5,509 nucleotides of DNA, taken from Verrucomicrobiia bacterium. Lineage in GTDB: Bacteria > Verrucomicrobiota > Verrucomicrobiia > JABWAM01. Each line of letters starts with the position of its first letter. Within the stretch, counting starts at the first letter, position 1. The stretch is taken from assembly GCA_013360985.1 (NCBI GenBank), contig JABWAM010000166.1:1-5509 (forward strand), written 5' to 3'. A program made the translations under genes and the position numbers. Shown in pieces: positions 1 through 5,509 of this stretch. The notes below the pieces were generated by a model that searched no databases, was not told where the DNA came from, and was given only the letters and a program-made list of their open reading frames with translations.

Positions 1-720
1 AGGCGCGGAAGGCGTCGCCGGCGCGGGAGACGCTGCGTTCTCCGAGAGTTTCGGCGGGAGAACGGGAGAAGCCGGTTCCTGGGAGATCGCCTCCTTCGCG
101 GGCGCGGGATTCGGCGAAGCGGCGGCCTCGGGAAATCGGATGAGGGGCGCCGACGGTTCGTGCTCCGGTGGGGCGAGGGATTTGCGCGGTGGCGGTCCGC
201 GGAGGCGCGCGAGGTGGCGAACGGCCTCTTGAAGATCGGATTTGCGGCCTGCCTGTTGGGCGGCAGCCGCAAGATTTTGCCAAGTTGCCGCGTGATGCGG
301 GCGAAGTTTGAGCGATCGGCGATAACACGCGATTTCGCCGCGAAGATCGCCGCGTTTCCCAAAAGAAAGGCCGAGGTTGGCCCACGCTTTCGCGTGGCGC
401 GGATTCGCTTCCACGGCGCGTTGATAGGCGCGGCGCGCGTCCTCTTCCAAGCCCGCCCGTTCGCTGGCCCAGCCCAGGCTGTTCCACGCGGAGCCGTTCT
501 TCGGGAAGCGGCGCGTCAATTCAGAGGCGGCCGCGCGCGCCGCGGCGAAATCTCCCGCGTCGGCGGCGCGTTGAAAACGCTTCCACGCGGCGTCGCCCGA
601 GATCTGGCGATCGTCGGCGGGGCCTTGATCCCGCGGGAGCGAACAACCGATCAGGCACGCGCTTGCCATCAGCGCGCCTCCCCAGAGGAGCGGCGCGACC
701 CGAAAGCGCGCGACGCGCAT
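1..720 (-). CDS. TPR-repeat lipoprotein with Pro/Ala-rich C-terminal region, partial
   Basis: The frame is open from ATG 720 to the left edge: 240 codons with no stop. Residues 1-25 form a lipoprotein signal peptide (basic start, hydrophobic core) with a good lipobox, LIGC at 23-26, so Cys26 should be lipidated and the protein anchored in the envelope. Tetratricopeptide repeats follow at about 44-76, 78-110 (AWNSLGWASERAG ... AVEANPRH), 111-144 (AWANLGLSFGKRG ... SLKLRPHH) and a degenerate one at 145-175. TPRs bind other proteins, so a scaffold or assembly role is likely. From about 176 the sequence becomes Pro/Ala/Glu/Ser-rich, a probable flexible linker that continues out of the window; a further domain could follow it. 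The start has no clear Shine-Dalgarno sequence but sits 4 bases after the previous stop, which suggests translational coupling. The partner is unknown. Confidence 0.85.
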   Translation of the reverse strand, partial: MRVARFRVAPLLWGGALMASACLIGCSLPRDQGPADDRQISGDAAWKRFQRAADAGDFAAARAAASELTRRFPKNGSAWNSLGWASERAGLEEDARRAYQRAVEANPRHAKAWANLGLSFGKRGDLRGEIACYRRSLKLRPHHAATWQNLAAAAQQAGRKSDLQEAVRHLARLRGPPPRKSLAPPEHEPSAPLIRFPEAAASPNPAPAKEAISQEPASPVLPPKLSENAASPAPATPSAP

Positions 721-724
721 GAGA

Positions 725-1027
725 TCAGCGCGCAGGTTGCGCGGGGCGAGCGCCGAACTCGCCGAGGAGTTGTTTGGCGGCGGGGCTTGTCGACGCGGCT
801 TCGACGAGGTCCTTGTTGACGGACTGCAGTTTGGAAAGAATGACGGGTACGCGGGCGAGCATCTGTTCGGTGGAGGCGTTGTTCCGACGGAGTTCTCCAT
901 TCTGGATAATGACTTGCACGAGTTGGATGCCGTAGCCCACCAAGAGCGCCAGAAAGACGATGAAGATGGGGAGAAAGGCGGAACGCAGCGCGCGTCCATC
1001 CGTTCGAGACTCGGCAGGGTCGCTCAT
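725..1027 (-). CDS. Small single-pass membrane protein, 100 aa, family unknown
   Basis: The 100-residue product has a soluble N-terminus (MSDPAESRTDGRALRSA), one transmembrane segment at about 18-41 (FLPIFIVFLALLVGYGIQLV), then a probably helical region at about 42-92 and an Ala/Pro-rich end. The start is set by a strong AAGGAGGT site and by the ATGA overlap with the upstream gene's stop, not by the much longer open frame that continues upstream without coding character. Layout and size copy the upstream 94-aa protein, and both end their helix with a P-x4-LL-x3-G pattern, so they may be distant paralogues or partners. The TPR lipoprotein gene begins 4 bases after the stop. No function is recognised; the topology suggests an inner-membrane protein with a periplasmic helix. 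Confidence 0.75.
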   Translation of the reverse strand: MSDPAESRTDGRALRSAFLPIFIVFLALLVGYGIQLVQVIIQNGELRRNNASTEQMLARVPVILSKLQSVNKDLVEAASTSPAAKQLLGEFGARPAQPAR

Positions 1028-1308
1028 GGCACCTCCTTGCGTTTGCCGTCCACGAGAATCGTCGCTTTGAGGCCGTTCTTGCTCAGGAGCTTTACGAGTC
1101 CGGGGTCTTGCTCGGAAAGTTGGGCCATTCGCAGAGTGACCTGACGGAGGAGCGCCTCCGCTTGGAGGGCTTGCCGCGCGCCGTTTTGGCGCTGGGCGAT
1201 CCGGGAGACCAGACGCTGGTTCCACAGCGAAACACTCAAATTCGCGAAGATGAGGAGCGCAAGCGCGACCGCCACCGAAGTGAGCGCAATGAACTGCCAT
1301 CGCTTCAT
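1024..1308 (-). CDS. Small single-pass membrane protein, 94 aa, family unknown
   Basis: The 94-residue product starts MKRWQF, followed by one strong transmembrane segment at about 7-28 (FIALTSVAVALALLIFANLS). A Gln/Arg/Leu-rich, probably helical stretch follows at about 30-75, and then a short basic tail (VDGKRKEVP). The basic N-terminus suggests the N-end is cytoplasmic and the C-terminal helix periplasmic. The start is well fixed: an in-frame TAG lies at 1323-1321, and this is the first ATG after it. Only a weak GAAGAG stretch lies upstream. The stop overlaps the next start as ATGA, and the last codons carry that gene's Shine-Dalgarno sequence, so the two are almost certainly translated together. 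I do not recognise the family. The architecture is only loosely like FtsL/DivIC-type bitopic proteins, and there is no specific match. Confidence 0.72.
   Translation of the reverse strand: MKRWQFIALTSVAVALALLIFANLSVSLWNQRLVSRIAQRQNGARQALQAEALLRQVTLRMAQLSEQDPGLVKLLSKNGLKATILVDGKRKEVP
1031..1038 (-). promoter_or_regulatory. Strong Shine-Dalgarno site AAGGAGGT for the 100-aa membrane protein
   Basis: AAGGAGGT lies three bases before ATG 1027 on the minus strand, inside the last codons of the preceding gene. It is the best ribosome binding site in the window and fixes the start of a gene whose reading frame stays open far upstream. Confidence 0.85.
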
Positions 1309-1794
1309 CAGGCCGCTCTTCTAGCCCGGATCTTTCATGCTGCCAAGGGGAATGTTCGTCCTGGATCCGCGCGTCAGGAAGGGTGAGGACGCATCCGCCG
1401 ACTTGGGCCCCGACGGATGACCCAAATCCACGGATCCGCTCGATTTTCAGAGAGCAACCCTCCTCATCATCCATGGAGGATCGGAGGGGCGGGTCGTGTC
1501 GAGATTCCAGACTCCCCACACGAAGGGTGCGACGGCTCGGCCGGCGGCCTCGCCCTACCCTTCTGTATTCCGTGCTCGAGGAAAATCCGCTCGGTCGCGA
1601 AGCGAGGGAGGGCGCCACCGGCGGCGGCGACGCGGCCGCGGCTTGAGTCCAAAATGTTGCGAGGGCGTCGCATGTTCCTCGAGCGAGGATGGACTCCTCT
1701 ACGCCTGACGCGGGGATTGGGGGATGACAACAGGGGTTGCTCGCGGATGGGAGATCCGCCCAAGCCCCGTCGGGCGCGCCCCGCCTCGCGCGAT
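1309..1794. other. 486-base intergenic region without a convincing gene
   Basis: This gap lies between the TpsB stop and the start of the three-gene membrane cluster. Short open frames exist on both strands, but their translations are Arg/Pro/Ser-rich, resemble no family I know, and lack good start signals. The region holds a GC-rich imperfect palindrome (1522-1563), a perfect 6-bp hairpin at 1743-1759 and the near-palindrome TCCTCGAGCGAGGA at 1676-1689. I could not identify a clear sigma-70 promoter. The best guess for the downstream cluster is TTGGCA followed 16 bases later by CTAGAA, close to the first start codon, which is a poor match. The region probably separates two transcription units. 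Confidence 0.6.
1522..1563. repeat. GC-rich imperfect palindrome, possible copy of a dispersed intergenic repeat
   Basis: GAAGGGT (1522-1528) pairs perfectly with ACCCTTC (1557-1563). Inside, GCGA (1529-1532) pairs with TCGC (1550-1553), leaving a three-base bulge, around a core of GGC/GCC blocks. The core reads GGCTCGG ... CCTCGCCCTACC. From memory, this resembles short palindromic repeats scattered between genes in some Verrucomicrobiota genomes, but a single copy in this window cannot prove that. No T-tract follows on either strand, so it is not a standard intrinsic terminator. Confidence 0.4.
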
Positions 1795-3546
1795 TCAGTA
1801 GGCGATGATCACGCCGAGGTGGCCGCGCGAATTGTAACGCGGATTGAGCCCGGTGTCGTAGAGTTGCCAACCGTAATCGAAACGCACGCTCAACCAGGGG
1901 GAAATTGTGTAGCGCAACCCGGGGCCGGTGCCGGCGAGTTGGACATGCGGGTCTTCGCCGGGAAGCAGGATGCGGTTTTCCGCCACTCCGTAGTCGAAAA
2001 AGCCGAGGAACTGGAGCTGATCCACCGCCTTCTCCAAGCCGACGAGCGCGCCGAGGCTCACCGGCGGCGTGCGGATTTCGGTGGAAACGAGATAGCCTTC
2101 GTCGCCGTTGGCTTCGCGTTCGTCGTAGCCGCGAACGCTGCCGGAACCGCCCACGCCGATTTGTTCGCTGGCGAGCAGATTGCGGTGGGCGACCTGGAGG
2201 CTCCCCTTCGCCATCCAGGAGAAGTCCCAGGGAAGTCGCGTGACCCGTTCGATTCCCACCTTCCCGTAGCGATATTCCGCGAGCGCGTTGTTTCGTGCGA
2301 GGGCGAAATGGCGGTCGTCGTTGCGCGAGGTCCAACCGCCCGGGCTGTACACGAATTGCCCGCTCAACGAGGTGGTGCCGTAGGCGTCGCGCGCCGTCGC
2401 CGTGTAATCGAAAACGAACTGATCCACGTCGGTCGTCGTCCCAAAAACCTGGGCGCCGCCGAATTCAAGGTTGTTGTTGCTCTGTTTGAAGTCGAAGCCC
2501 GCGCTCAGTTCGTGTTTGAGCCATCCGGGCGCCGGCAGCGGCGCCGCGTAGCGCGCGCTCGCTTGCCAACTGAATCCTTCGATGTTGAGCGGCGGGGCCA
2601 CGTCGCCGCGCGTGTCGGCGCGACTCCCGAAGAACGTCAGGCGATGCCGCCAGGGAAGCGGGATGATCCAGCTCCCCGAGTGGCCGACCAGTTTTTTGAA
2701 ATCGCTGGCGGTCGTGAACTGATAGTTGAGCTGTTGATCCAGCCCGAAGGCGTCTCCCCAGTTGAAGCCCGCCAGCCAGCGTTCGTCGCCCGTCAGATCG
2801 TTCCCCGTGTCCTCGTAACCCGTGTAAAAGCGCGCAGGGAAACGATCCTTCGCTTTGATCACCACGTCGGTGCGTCCGCGCTCCTGGCCGGGCGTGAAGA
2901 CGGCGTCCACCGTGCGAAAGGGATTGGCGTTGAGCCAATCCACGTCTCCCTCGAGCGCCCGTTGGGAGATCGGATCTCCCGGACGCAGCCGCACCTGTTC
3001 GGCGATGCGTTTGGAGGAAAACCAGCGATTTTCTTCGACCCGCACCGCGCCCACGCGTCCCTCGATAACGACGAACTGCACGACCCCGTTGGTGATGTCC
3101 TGCTCGGGCACGATCACGTCCACTACGGGGCGATCGCATCGGCGGTAATGGCGGATCACCTCGCGCACCATTGCGTTGAGCGTCGCGCGAGACACAGGCC
3201 GCCCGAGATACGGACGCATCGCCTGCTGGAAAGAGTCCTTCTCGATCAGCGGGAGTTTTCCGGCGCGGATCCCTTCGAAAGGAGGCGCGCCGCCCTTGAT
3301 GACCTCGGTGGGCGACGCGACGAAGATGATGCCGCGCAAGGCGGCGACGAGCGGTTTTTCCGCGTCGGACGACAGCGGAACCGACTTTTCGGAAGGCTCC
3401 GCCACGCCCCCCGGCTTCGCCTCCGGCTCTTTCGGCTTGAGGCGATCAAAGTCCTGCGCGCCCGCGACGCATGCCGCGACGCCGAACGCGAACGCGCCCA
3501 ACCATCGCGTCCAGCCATGGAACGTTTTGCGCCGGAAAACACGCAT
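1795..3546 (-). CDS. TpsB-family (ShlB/FhaC/HecB-like) outer-membrane two-partner secretion transporter
   Basis: This is a 583-residue outer-membrane beta-barrel protein of the Omp85/TpsB superfamily, which exports a large TpsA exoprotein across the outer membrane. It has an N-terminal signal peptide (residues 1-30, hydrophobic core WLGAFAFGVAACVAGA, likely cut after AGA) and a Lys/Glu/Pro-rich linker to about residue 65. A ShlB-type POTRA domain covers about 70-165, including PEQDITNGVVQFVVIEGRVG, and a second POTRA runs to about 232 (LRPGDPISQRALEGDVDWLN). The barrel covers about 238-583, with the loop-6 motif VRGYDERE (471-478) and FFDYG (516-520), both TpsB hallmarks. The length fits the family (about 550-590). 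The last residue is Tyr, where many outer-membrane barrels end in Phe. Start: ATG at 3546; a GTG directly before it (3549) is equally possible and adds one residue. Neither has a strong ribosome binding site. No TpsA gene is visible, so the cargo is unknown. Confidence 0.9.
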   Translation of the reverse strand: MRVFRRKTFHGWTRWLGAFAFGVAACVAGAQDFDRLKPKEPEAKPGGVAEPSEKSVPLSSDAEKPLVAALRGIIFVASPTEVIKGGAPPFEGIRAGKLPLIEKDSFQQAMRPYLGRPVSRATLNAMVREVIRHYRRCDRPVVDVIVPEQDITNGVVQFVVIEGRVGAVRVEENRWFSSKRIAEQVRLRPGDPISQRALEGDVDWLNANPFRTVDAVFTPGQERGRTDVVIKAKDRFPARFYTGYEDTGNDLTGDERWLAGFNWGDAFGLDQQLNYQFTTASDFKKLVGHSGSWIIPLPWRHRLTFFGSRADTRGDVAPPLNIEGFSWQASARYAAPLPAPGWLKHELSAGFDFKQSNNNLEFGGAQVFGTTTDVDQFVFDYTATARDAYGTTSLSGQFVYSPGGWTSRNDDRHFALARNNALAEYRYGKVGIERVTRLPWDFSWMAKGSLQVAHRNLLASEQIGVGGSGSVRGYDEREANGDEGYLVSTEIRTPPVSLGALVGLEKAVDQLQFLGFFDYGVAENRILLPGEDPHVQLAGTGPGLRYTISPWLSVRFDYGWQLYDTGLNPRYNSRGHLGVIIAY

Positions 3547-3563
3547 CACCGCATACGCTTACC

Positions 3564-3601
3564 AAAAACGGGGCGGTGCGCGCAATCATCCTCTTCCGCC
3601 C
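3564..3601 (-). terminator. Weak candidate intrinsic terminator between metF and the TpsB gene
   Basis: In the 86-base gap after the metF stop, GGGCGG (3601-3596) pairs perfectly with CCGCCC (3576-3571). Two bases later comes a run of five T (3568-3564) on the minus strand. The stem has only 6 base pairs and the loop is long (19 bases), so this is a weak terminator at best. If it works, it would separate the one-carbon gene from the secretion gene. Confidence 0.25.
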
Positions 3602-3632
3602 ATCTTGCGCAAGTCGCGACGCCGCAACGAGT

Positions 3633-5231
3633 TCAGGAGGATTCGCCTTTTTTTTTGTTCGCGGATGGCGGCGGCGCGGCGGCGTGATGGTCCCGCCCGA
3701 GGAAGGTGTTCGACCATGCGGACGTGCCGCGCAGGGCGGCGTTGTAGAGGACCGGCTTCTTGTCGAGCATCTGCTCGGTCTCGCCGTAACCCTTGAGGCG
3801 CTCGTACGCGCGCGCCCAGATGCACTCCTTGTCGTCCATCTCGCATCGGCCGTCGCGCGAGCCGCCGCAAGGCCCGTTCCGCGCGGCTTTGGAGCAGGAT
3901 TCCAAAGGACAAAGATAGGCCGTGTCGGGAAGGCTGCAGTCGCCGCAATCGCGGCAGCCGAACCAGAGCGCCTTTCCCGCGTGCTCGATGCGGTGCAGCC
4001 CCCGTGCCACCGAGGGATGATGTTCGAGCCAGCCGTAGAGCCGCTGCATGAGCCGGAAGCCGGGGGTGCCGGGGGTGAAGACCTTGTCGTGGATGAAACG
4101 CGACATCCGGTAGGCCGCGCCGTTCTCTTGGCTTGCGTGAGGCGATCGGAGCGAGGCGAGATACGCGCGGTTGATCTGGCCCGTCGCGCCGAGGCCCGTT
4201 GCCGGGTCGCGTTCGAAGAGGTAAAACTCGTCCGGTTGCCCAAACTGGATCTCTTTCGCGAATTCCTTGCCCTCGTCGAGGCTGAAGCGTTCGGCCCGGT
4301 CGATGATCTCCTCAATGGTCTCCGCTTTCATCGTGCCGCCGAGATAGCCCGCCGCGAAGCCGAGCGAGCGGAACGCCGCGAGCTGCTTCGCGGCGAGATC
4401 GAAGAAGAACTCCCTCCCCTTGTCCGGCCCGCGGCCGTAGCGCTCGCAAAGCTCCATGAGCGCGGCGCTCACGACGCAACCGGGGACCTGCCCGCGATGG
4501 AAGAGGCCGGCCACCGTGCGGTTGAGCAGATAGACGTTTCCGATCACGGGCATCGTGAGACCTTGGTTTTGGAGAAACAGAAGCACCTCGTGAGACTTCC
4601 GCATGTCGTATCCGACTTGGGTGTAGATCAGGCGCGCCCCCGCCGCGATCTTTCGAAGGAGTTTGTAGTATTGCGGCATCAGCTCGCGCTCGAGCCGCTT
4701 AAAAGGCGAGACCGCGCAGCCGATGTAGAAGTTCGTCTTCGGAAGAACCGCCGTCTCGCCCTTTTTTCCCGGCGACGGCAGGCCTTGGTTCATCGCGCTC
4801 AACATCTGGATGAGACCGACCGAATCAATATCGAACACCGGCGTCGCCTCGCCGCCGAAGCCTTTGCGCGGATAGTCGCCGGTCATCGCCAAGATGTTTT
4901 CGAATCCTTCAGAGGCGTAGCGCCACGCCGCCGACTCCAGCCCGTTGCGGTTCAAGTCCTTGCAGGTGAGGTGGAGGACGATCGGTTTCGGTCCCGCGCC
5001 AAGGATGCGTCCGAGCCAGTCCGGCGGAAGCATGACGTTGCCGCCCGGGTTGTCCGTGATGGAAAGCCAGTCCACGCGCGGATCGGCCGCGAGCCGTTGC
5101 CCGAGCGCGACGACGGCGTTCGGTTTCTCCGGCGGCACGAAACCGCGCGTGGTCACCAGTTCGACGCCGTAACAAAAACGGCCGCTTTCGAGCCGGGTTC
5201 GCAATCCGCCTTCGCGCGCGTGTGCCGTCAT
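3633..5231 (-). CDS. metF: Methylenetetrahydrofolate reductase with C-terminal eight-cysteine (MTHFR_C/MetV-like) domain
   Basis: This cytoplasmic flavoenzyme of one-carbon metabolism converts 5,10-methylene-THF to 5-methyl-THF, the methyl donor for methionine synthesis. The 532-residue protein has two parts. Residues about 10-305 form a MetF-type FAD barrel. The expected key residues are visible: Glu24 in YGVELVTTRG (E. coli Glu28), His87 in LHLTCKD (His88), Asp119 in MTGDYP (Asp120) and Gln205 in IYTQVGYD (Gln183). Residues about 375-475 form the cysteine domain (Pfam MTHFR_C), with cysteines at 426, 429, 432, 441, 446, 455, 463 and 470 and the signatures CRDCGDC and RNGPCGG. The protein is much longer than the roughly 300-residue E. 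coli enzyme. In acetogens a separate protein, MetV, supplies a similar domain that carries metal or Fe-S centres. By inference, the electron donor may not be plain NAD(P)H. ATG at 5231 is preferred because the family's conserved region begins there. A TTG at 5339, overlapping the tsaB stop as TTGA, would add 36 A-rich, poorly conserved-looking codons. The tail after residue 500 is low complexity and contains a run of nine A. Confidence 0.93.
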   Translation of the reverse strand: MTAHAREGGLRTRLESGRFCYGVELVTTRGFVPPEKPNAVVALGQRLAADPRVDWLSITDNPGGNVMLPPDWLGRILGAGPKPIVLHLTCKDLNRNGLESAAWRYASEGFENILAMTGDYPRKGFGGEATPVFDIDSVGLIQMLSAMNQGLPSPGKKGETAVLPKTNFYIGCAVSPFKRLERELMPQYYKLLRKIAAGARLIYTQVGYDMRKSHEVLLFLQNQGLTMPVIGNVYLLNRTVAGLFHRGQVPGCVVSAALMELCERYGRGPDKGREFFFDLAAKQLAAFRSLGFAAGYLGGTMKAETIEEIIDRAERFSLDEGKEFAKEIQFGQPDEFYLFERDPATGLGATGQINRAYLASLRSPHASQENGAAYRMSRFIHDKVFTPGTPGFRLMQRLYGWLEHHPSVARGLHRIEHAGKALWFGCRDCGDCSLPDTAYLCPLESCSKAARNGPCGGSRDGRCEMDDKECIWARAYERLKGYGETEQMLDKKPVLYNAALRGTSAWSNTFLGRDHHAAAPPPSANKKKGESS

Positions 5232-5232
5232 A

Positions 5233-5263
5233 GAAGTGATGGGGTTGAGCTTCCCCCATCTTC
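5233..5263 (-). promoter_or_regulatory. Stem-loop in the leader just upstream of the metF start codon
   Basis: On the minus strand GATGGGG (5260-5254) pairs perfectly with CCCCATC (5244-5238) around a 9-base loop. After a two-base bulge, AAG (5263-5261) can pair with TTC (5235-5233). The stem ends one base before ATG 5231 and contains the only G-rich stretch that could serve as a Shine-Dalgarno sequence (GGGGGAAG). Folding could therefore limit translation from this ATG. If translation really begins at the TTG at 5339, the hairpin lies inside coding sequence and this role fails. It does not resemble a riboswitch I know. Confidence 0.35.
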
Positions 5264-5335
5264 CCGCGTTTCGCCACCGGCGCTCTTGTGTTTCGGTGCT
5301 TTTGTTTGGTGTTTCCGTGAGGCGAAGAGCCGCCG

Positions 5336-5509
5336 TCAAACCACCTCTTCTTTGCGAGGCAAGGAGGACGCTCCCTCAGACGGAGCGACAGGAGGACGCA
5401 CGTAGGCGGGTTCGAGGCGGGCGAGATCGCCGGAGCGCGCCACCCCCGCGCGGCGCGCCGCCGTCGCGAGGCCTCCCGCGCGGGGAAAATCGCGCACGAC
5501 CGTTGTGAC
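5336..5509 (-). CDS. tsaB: C-terminal end of a TsaB-like protein (tRNA t6A synthesis partner), partial
   Basis: An open frame enters from the right edge and ends at TGA (5338-5336), giving the last 57 residues of a protein. The visible part is an Ala/Arg-rich helix (AGGLATAARRAG), then LARLEPAYVRPP, then a charged tail ending EEVV. The 'L-x-P-x-Y-[LV]-R' ending after an alanine-rich helix is characteristic of TsaB, the inactive Gcp-fold subunit. TsaB pairs with TsaD, TsaE and TsaC to make N6-threonylcarbamoyladenosine at position 37 of ANN-decoding tRNAs in the cytoplasm. The diagnostic N-terminal domain lies outside the window, so the call rests on the C-terminal motif alone. It runs in the same direction as the downstream reductase gene. 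Its last codons contain a GAGGTGG stretch that could serve as a ribosome binding site for a TTG start overlapping its stop. A different protein ending in a similar motif cannot be excluded. Confidence 0.55.
   Translation of the reverse strand, partial: VTTVVRDFPRAGGLATAARRAGVARSGDLARLEPAYVRPPVAPSEGASSLPRKEEVV

Noticed and set aside
160..819. Plus-strand open frame of 219 codons
   Set aside because: It mirrors the TPR lipoprotein gene codon for codon on the opposite strand. The minus-strand product has a lipobox and TPRs; this one has nothing recognisable.
1743..1759. Perfect 6-bp hairpin GCGGAT/ATCCGC as a terminator for the TpsB gene
   Set aside because: No T-tract follows on either strand and the stem is short, so it is not an intrinsic terminator. 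It may be chance.
1467..1763. 98-codon minus-strand open frame in the intergenic gap
   Set aside because: Its Arg/Pro/Ser-rich translation has no domain, and it spans the palindromic repeat. No convincing ribosome binding site was seen.
1028..2335. Upstream 5' extension of the 100-aa membrane protein's frame (total 536 codons)
   Set aside because: The extension is Arg/Pro-rich and overlaps the TpsB gene out of frame. The strong ribosome binding site and ATGA overlap fix the start at 1027.
3466..3480. Possible lipobox (VAAC) in the TpsB signal peptide
   Set aside because: TpsB proteins are integral barrels cut by signal peptidase I, and a good AGA cleavage site lies just after. The Cys is probably incidental.
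1417..3687. Plus-strand open frame of 756 codons
   Set aside because: It lies antisense to the TpsB gene. Its translation is Arg/Ala/His-rich with no recognisable domain, while the minus strand encodes a complete TpsB with hallmark motifs. It stays open because of high GC.
5232..5335. SAM, cobalamin or other methionine-related riboswitch upstream of metF
   Set aside because: The leader is only 104 bases with one simple hairpin and no conserved riboswitch core that I could recognise.
3471..5405. Plus-strand open frame of 644 codons
   Set aside because: It is antisense to metF and the TpsB start, has Arg/Glu/Val-rich composition, and resembles no family. It is a GC-driven shadow.
1..5509. tRNA, rRNA, CRISPR array, insertion sequence
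   Set aside because: No regularly spaced repeats, no transposase-like translation and no tRNA-like cloverleaf were seen on either strand.

Overview
This is a GC-rich window (about 63% in the stretch I counted) in which every supportable gene lies on the minus strand, so it reads right to left. The high GC, a TpsB outer-membrane transporter, a lipoprotein signal peptide and a GC-rich palindromic repeat of a kind I associate with Verrucomicrobiota (Opitutae-like) suggest a Gram-negative bacterium, possibly from that phylum. The Gram-negative inference is solid. The phylum is a guess from recall.

Right to left: (1) 5509-5336, the last 57 codons of a gene whose C-terminus resembles TsaB, a partner in tRNA t6A synthesis. 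(2) 5231-3633, a 532-residue methylenetetrahydrofolate reductase. A MetF barrel is fused to a C-terminal eight-cysteine domain of the MTHFR_C/MetV type. Its leader holds a strong hairpin just before the preferred ATG, and an alternative TTG start overlaps the tsaB stop. (3) 3546-1795, a complete TpsB/ShlB/FhaC-family outer-membrane transporter with signal peptide, POTRA domains and a beta-barrel. No TpsA partner is in the window. (4) 1794-1309, a 486-base gap with no convincing gene but with a GC-rich imperfect palindrome. (5) 1308-1, a tight cluster of three genes: two small single-pass membrane proteins (94 and 100 aa) joined by an ATGA overlap, then, after 4 bases, a TPR lipoprotein that runs off the left edge.

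The tsaB and metF genes look like housekeeping functions (tRNA modification, one-carbon metabolism). The left half is devoted to the cell envelope: a secretion pore, then a probably co-translated set with two inner-membrane anchors and one lipid-anchored TPR protein. I do not recognise this three-gene set as a named system. It is the most promising unexplained unit here. The very long open frames on the plus strand are antisense shadows caused by high GC.
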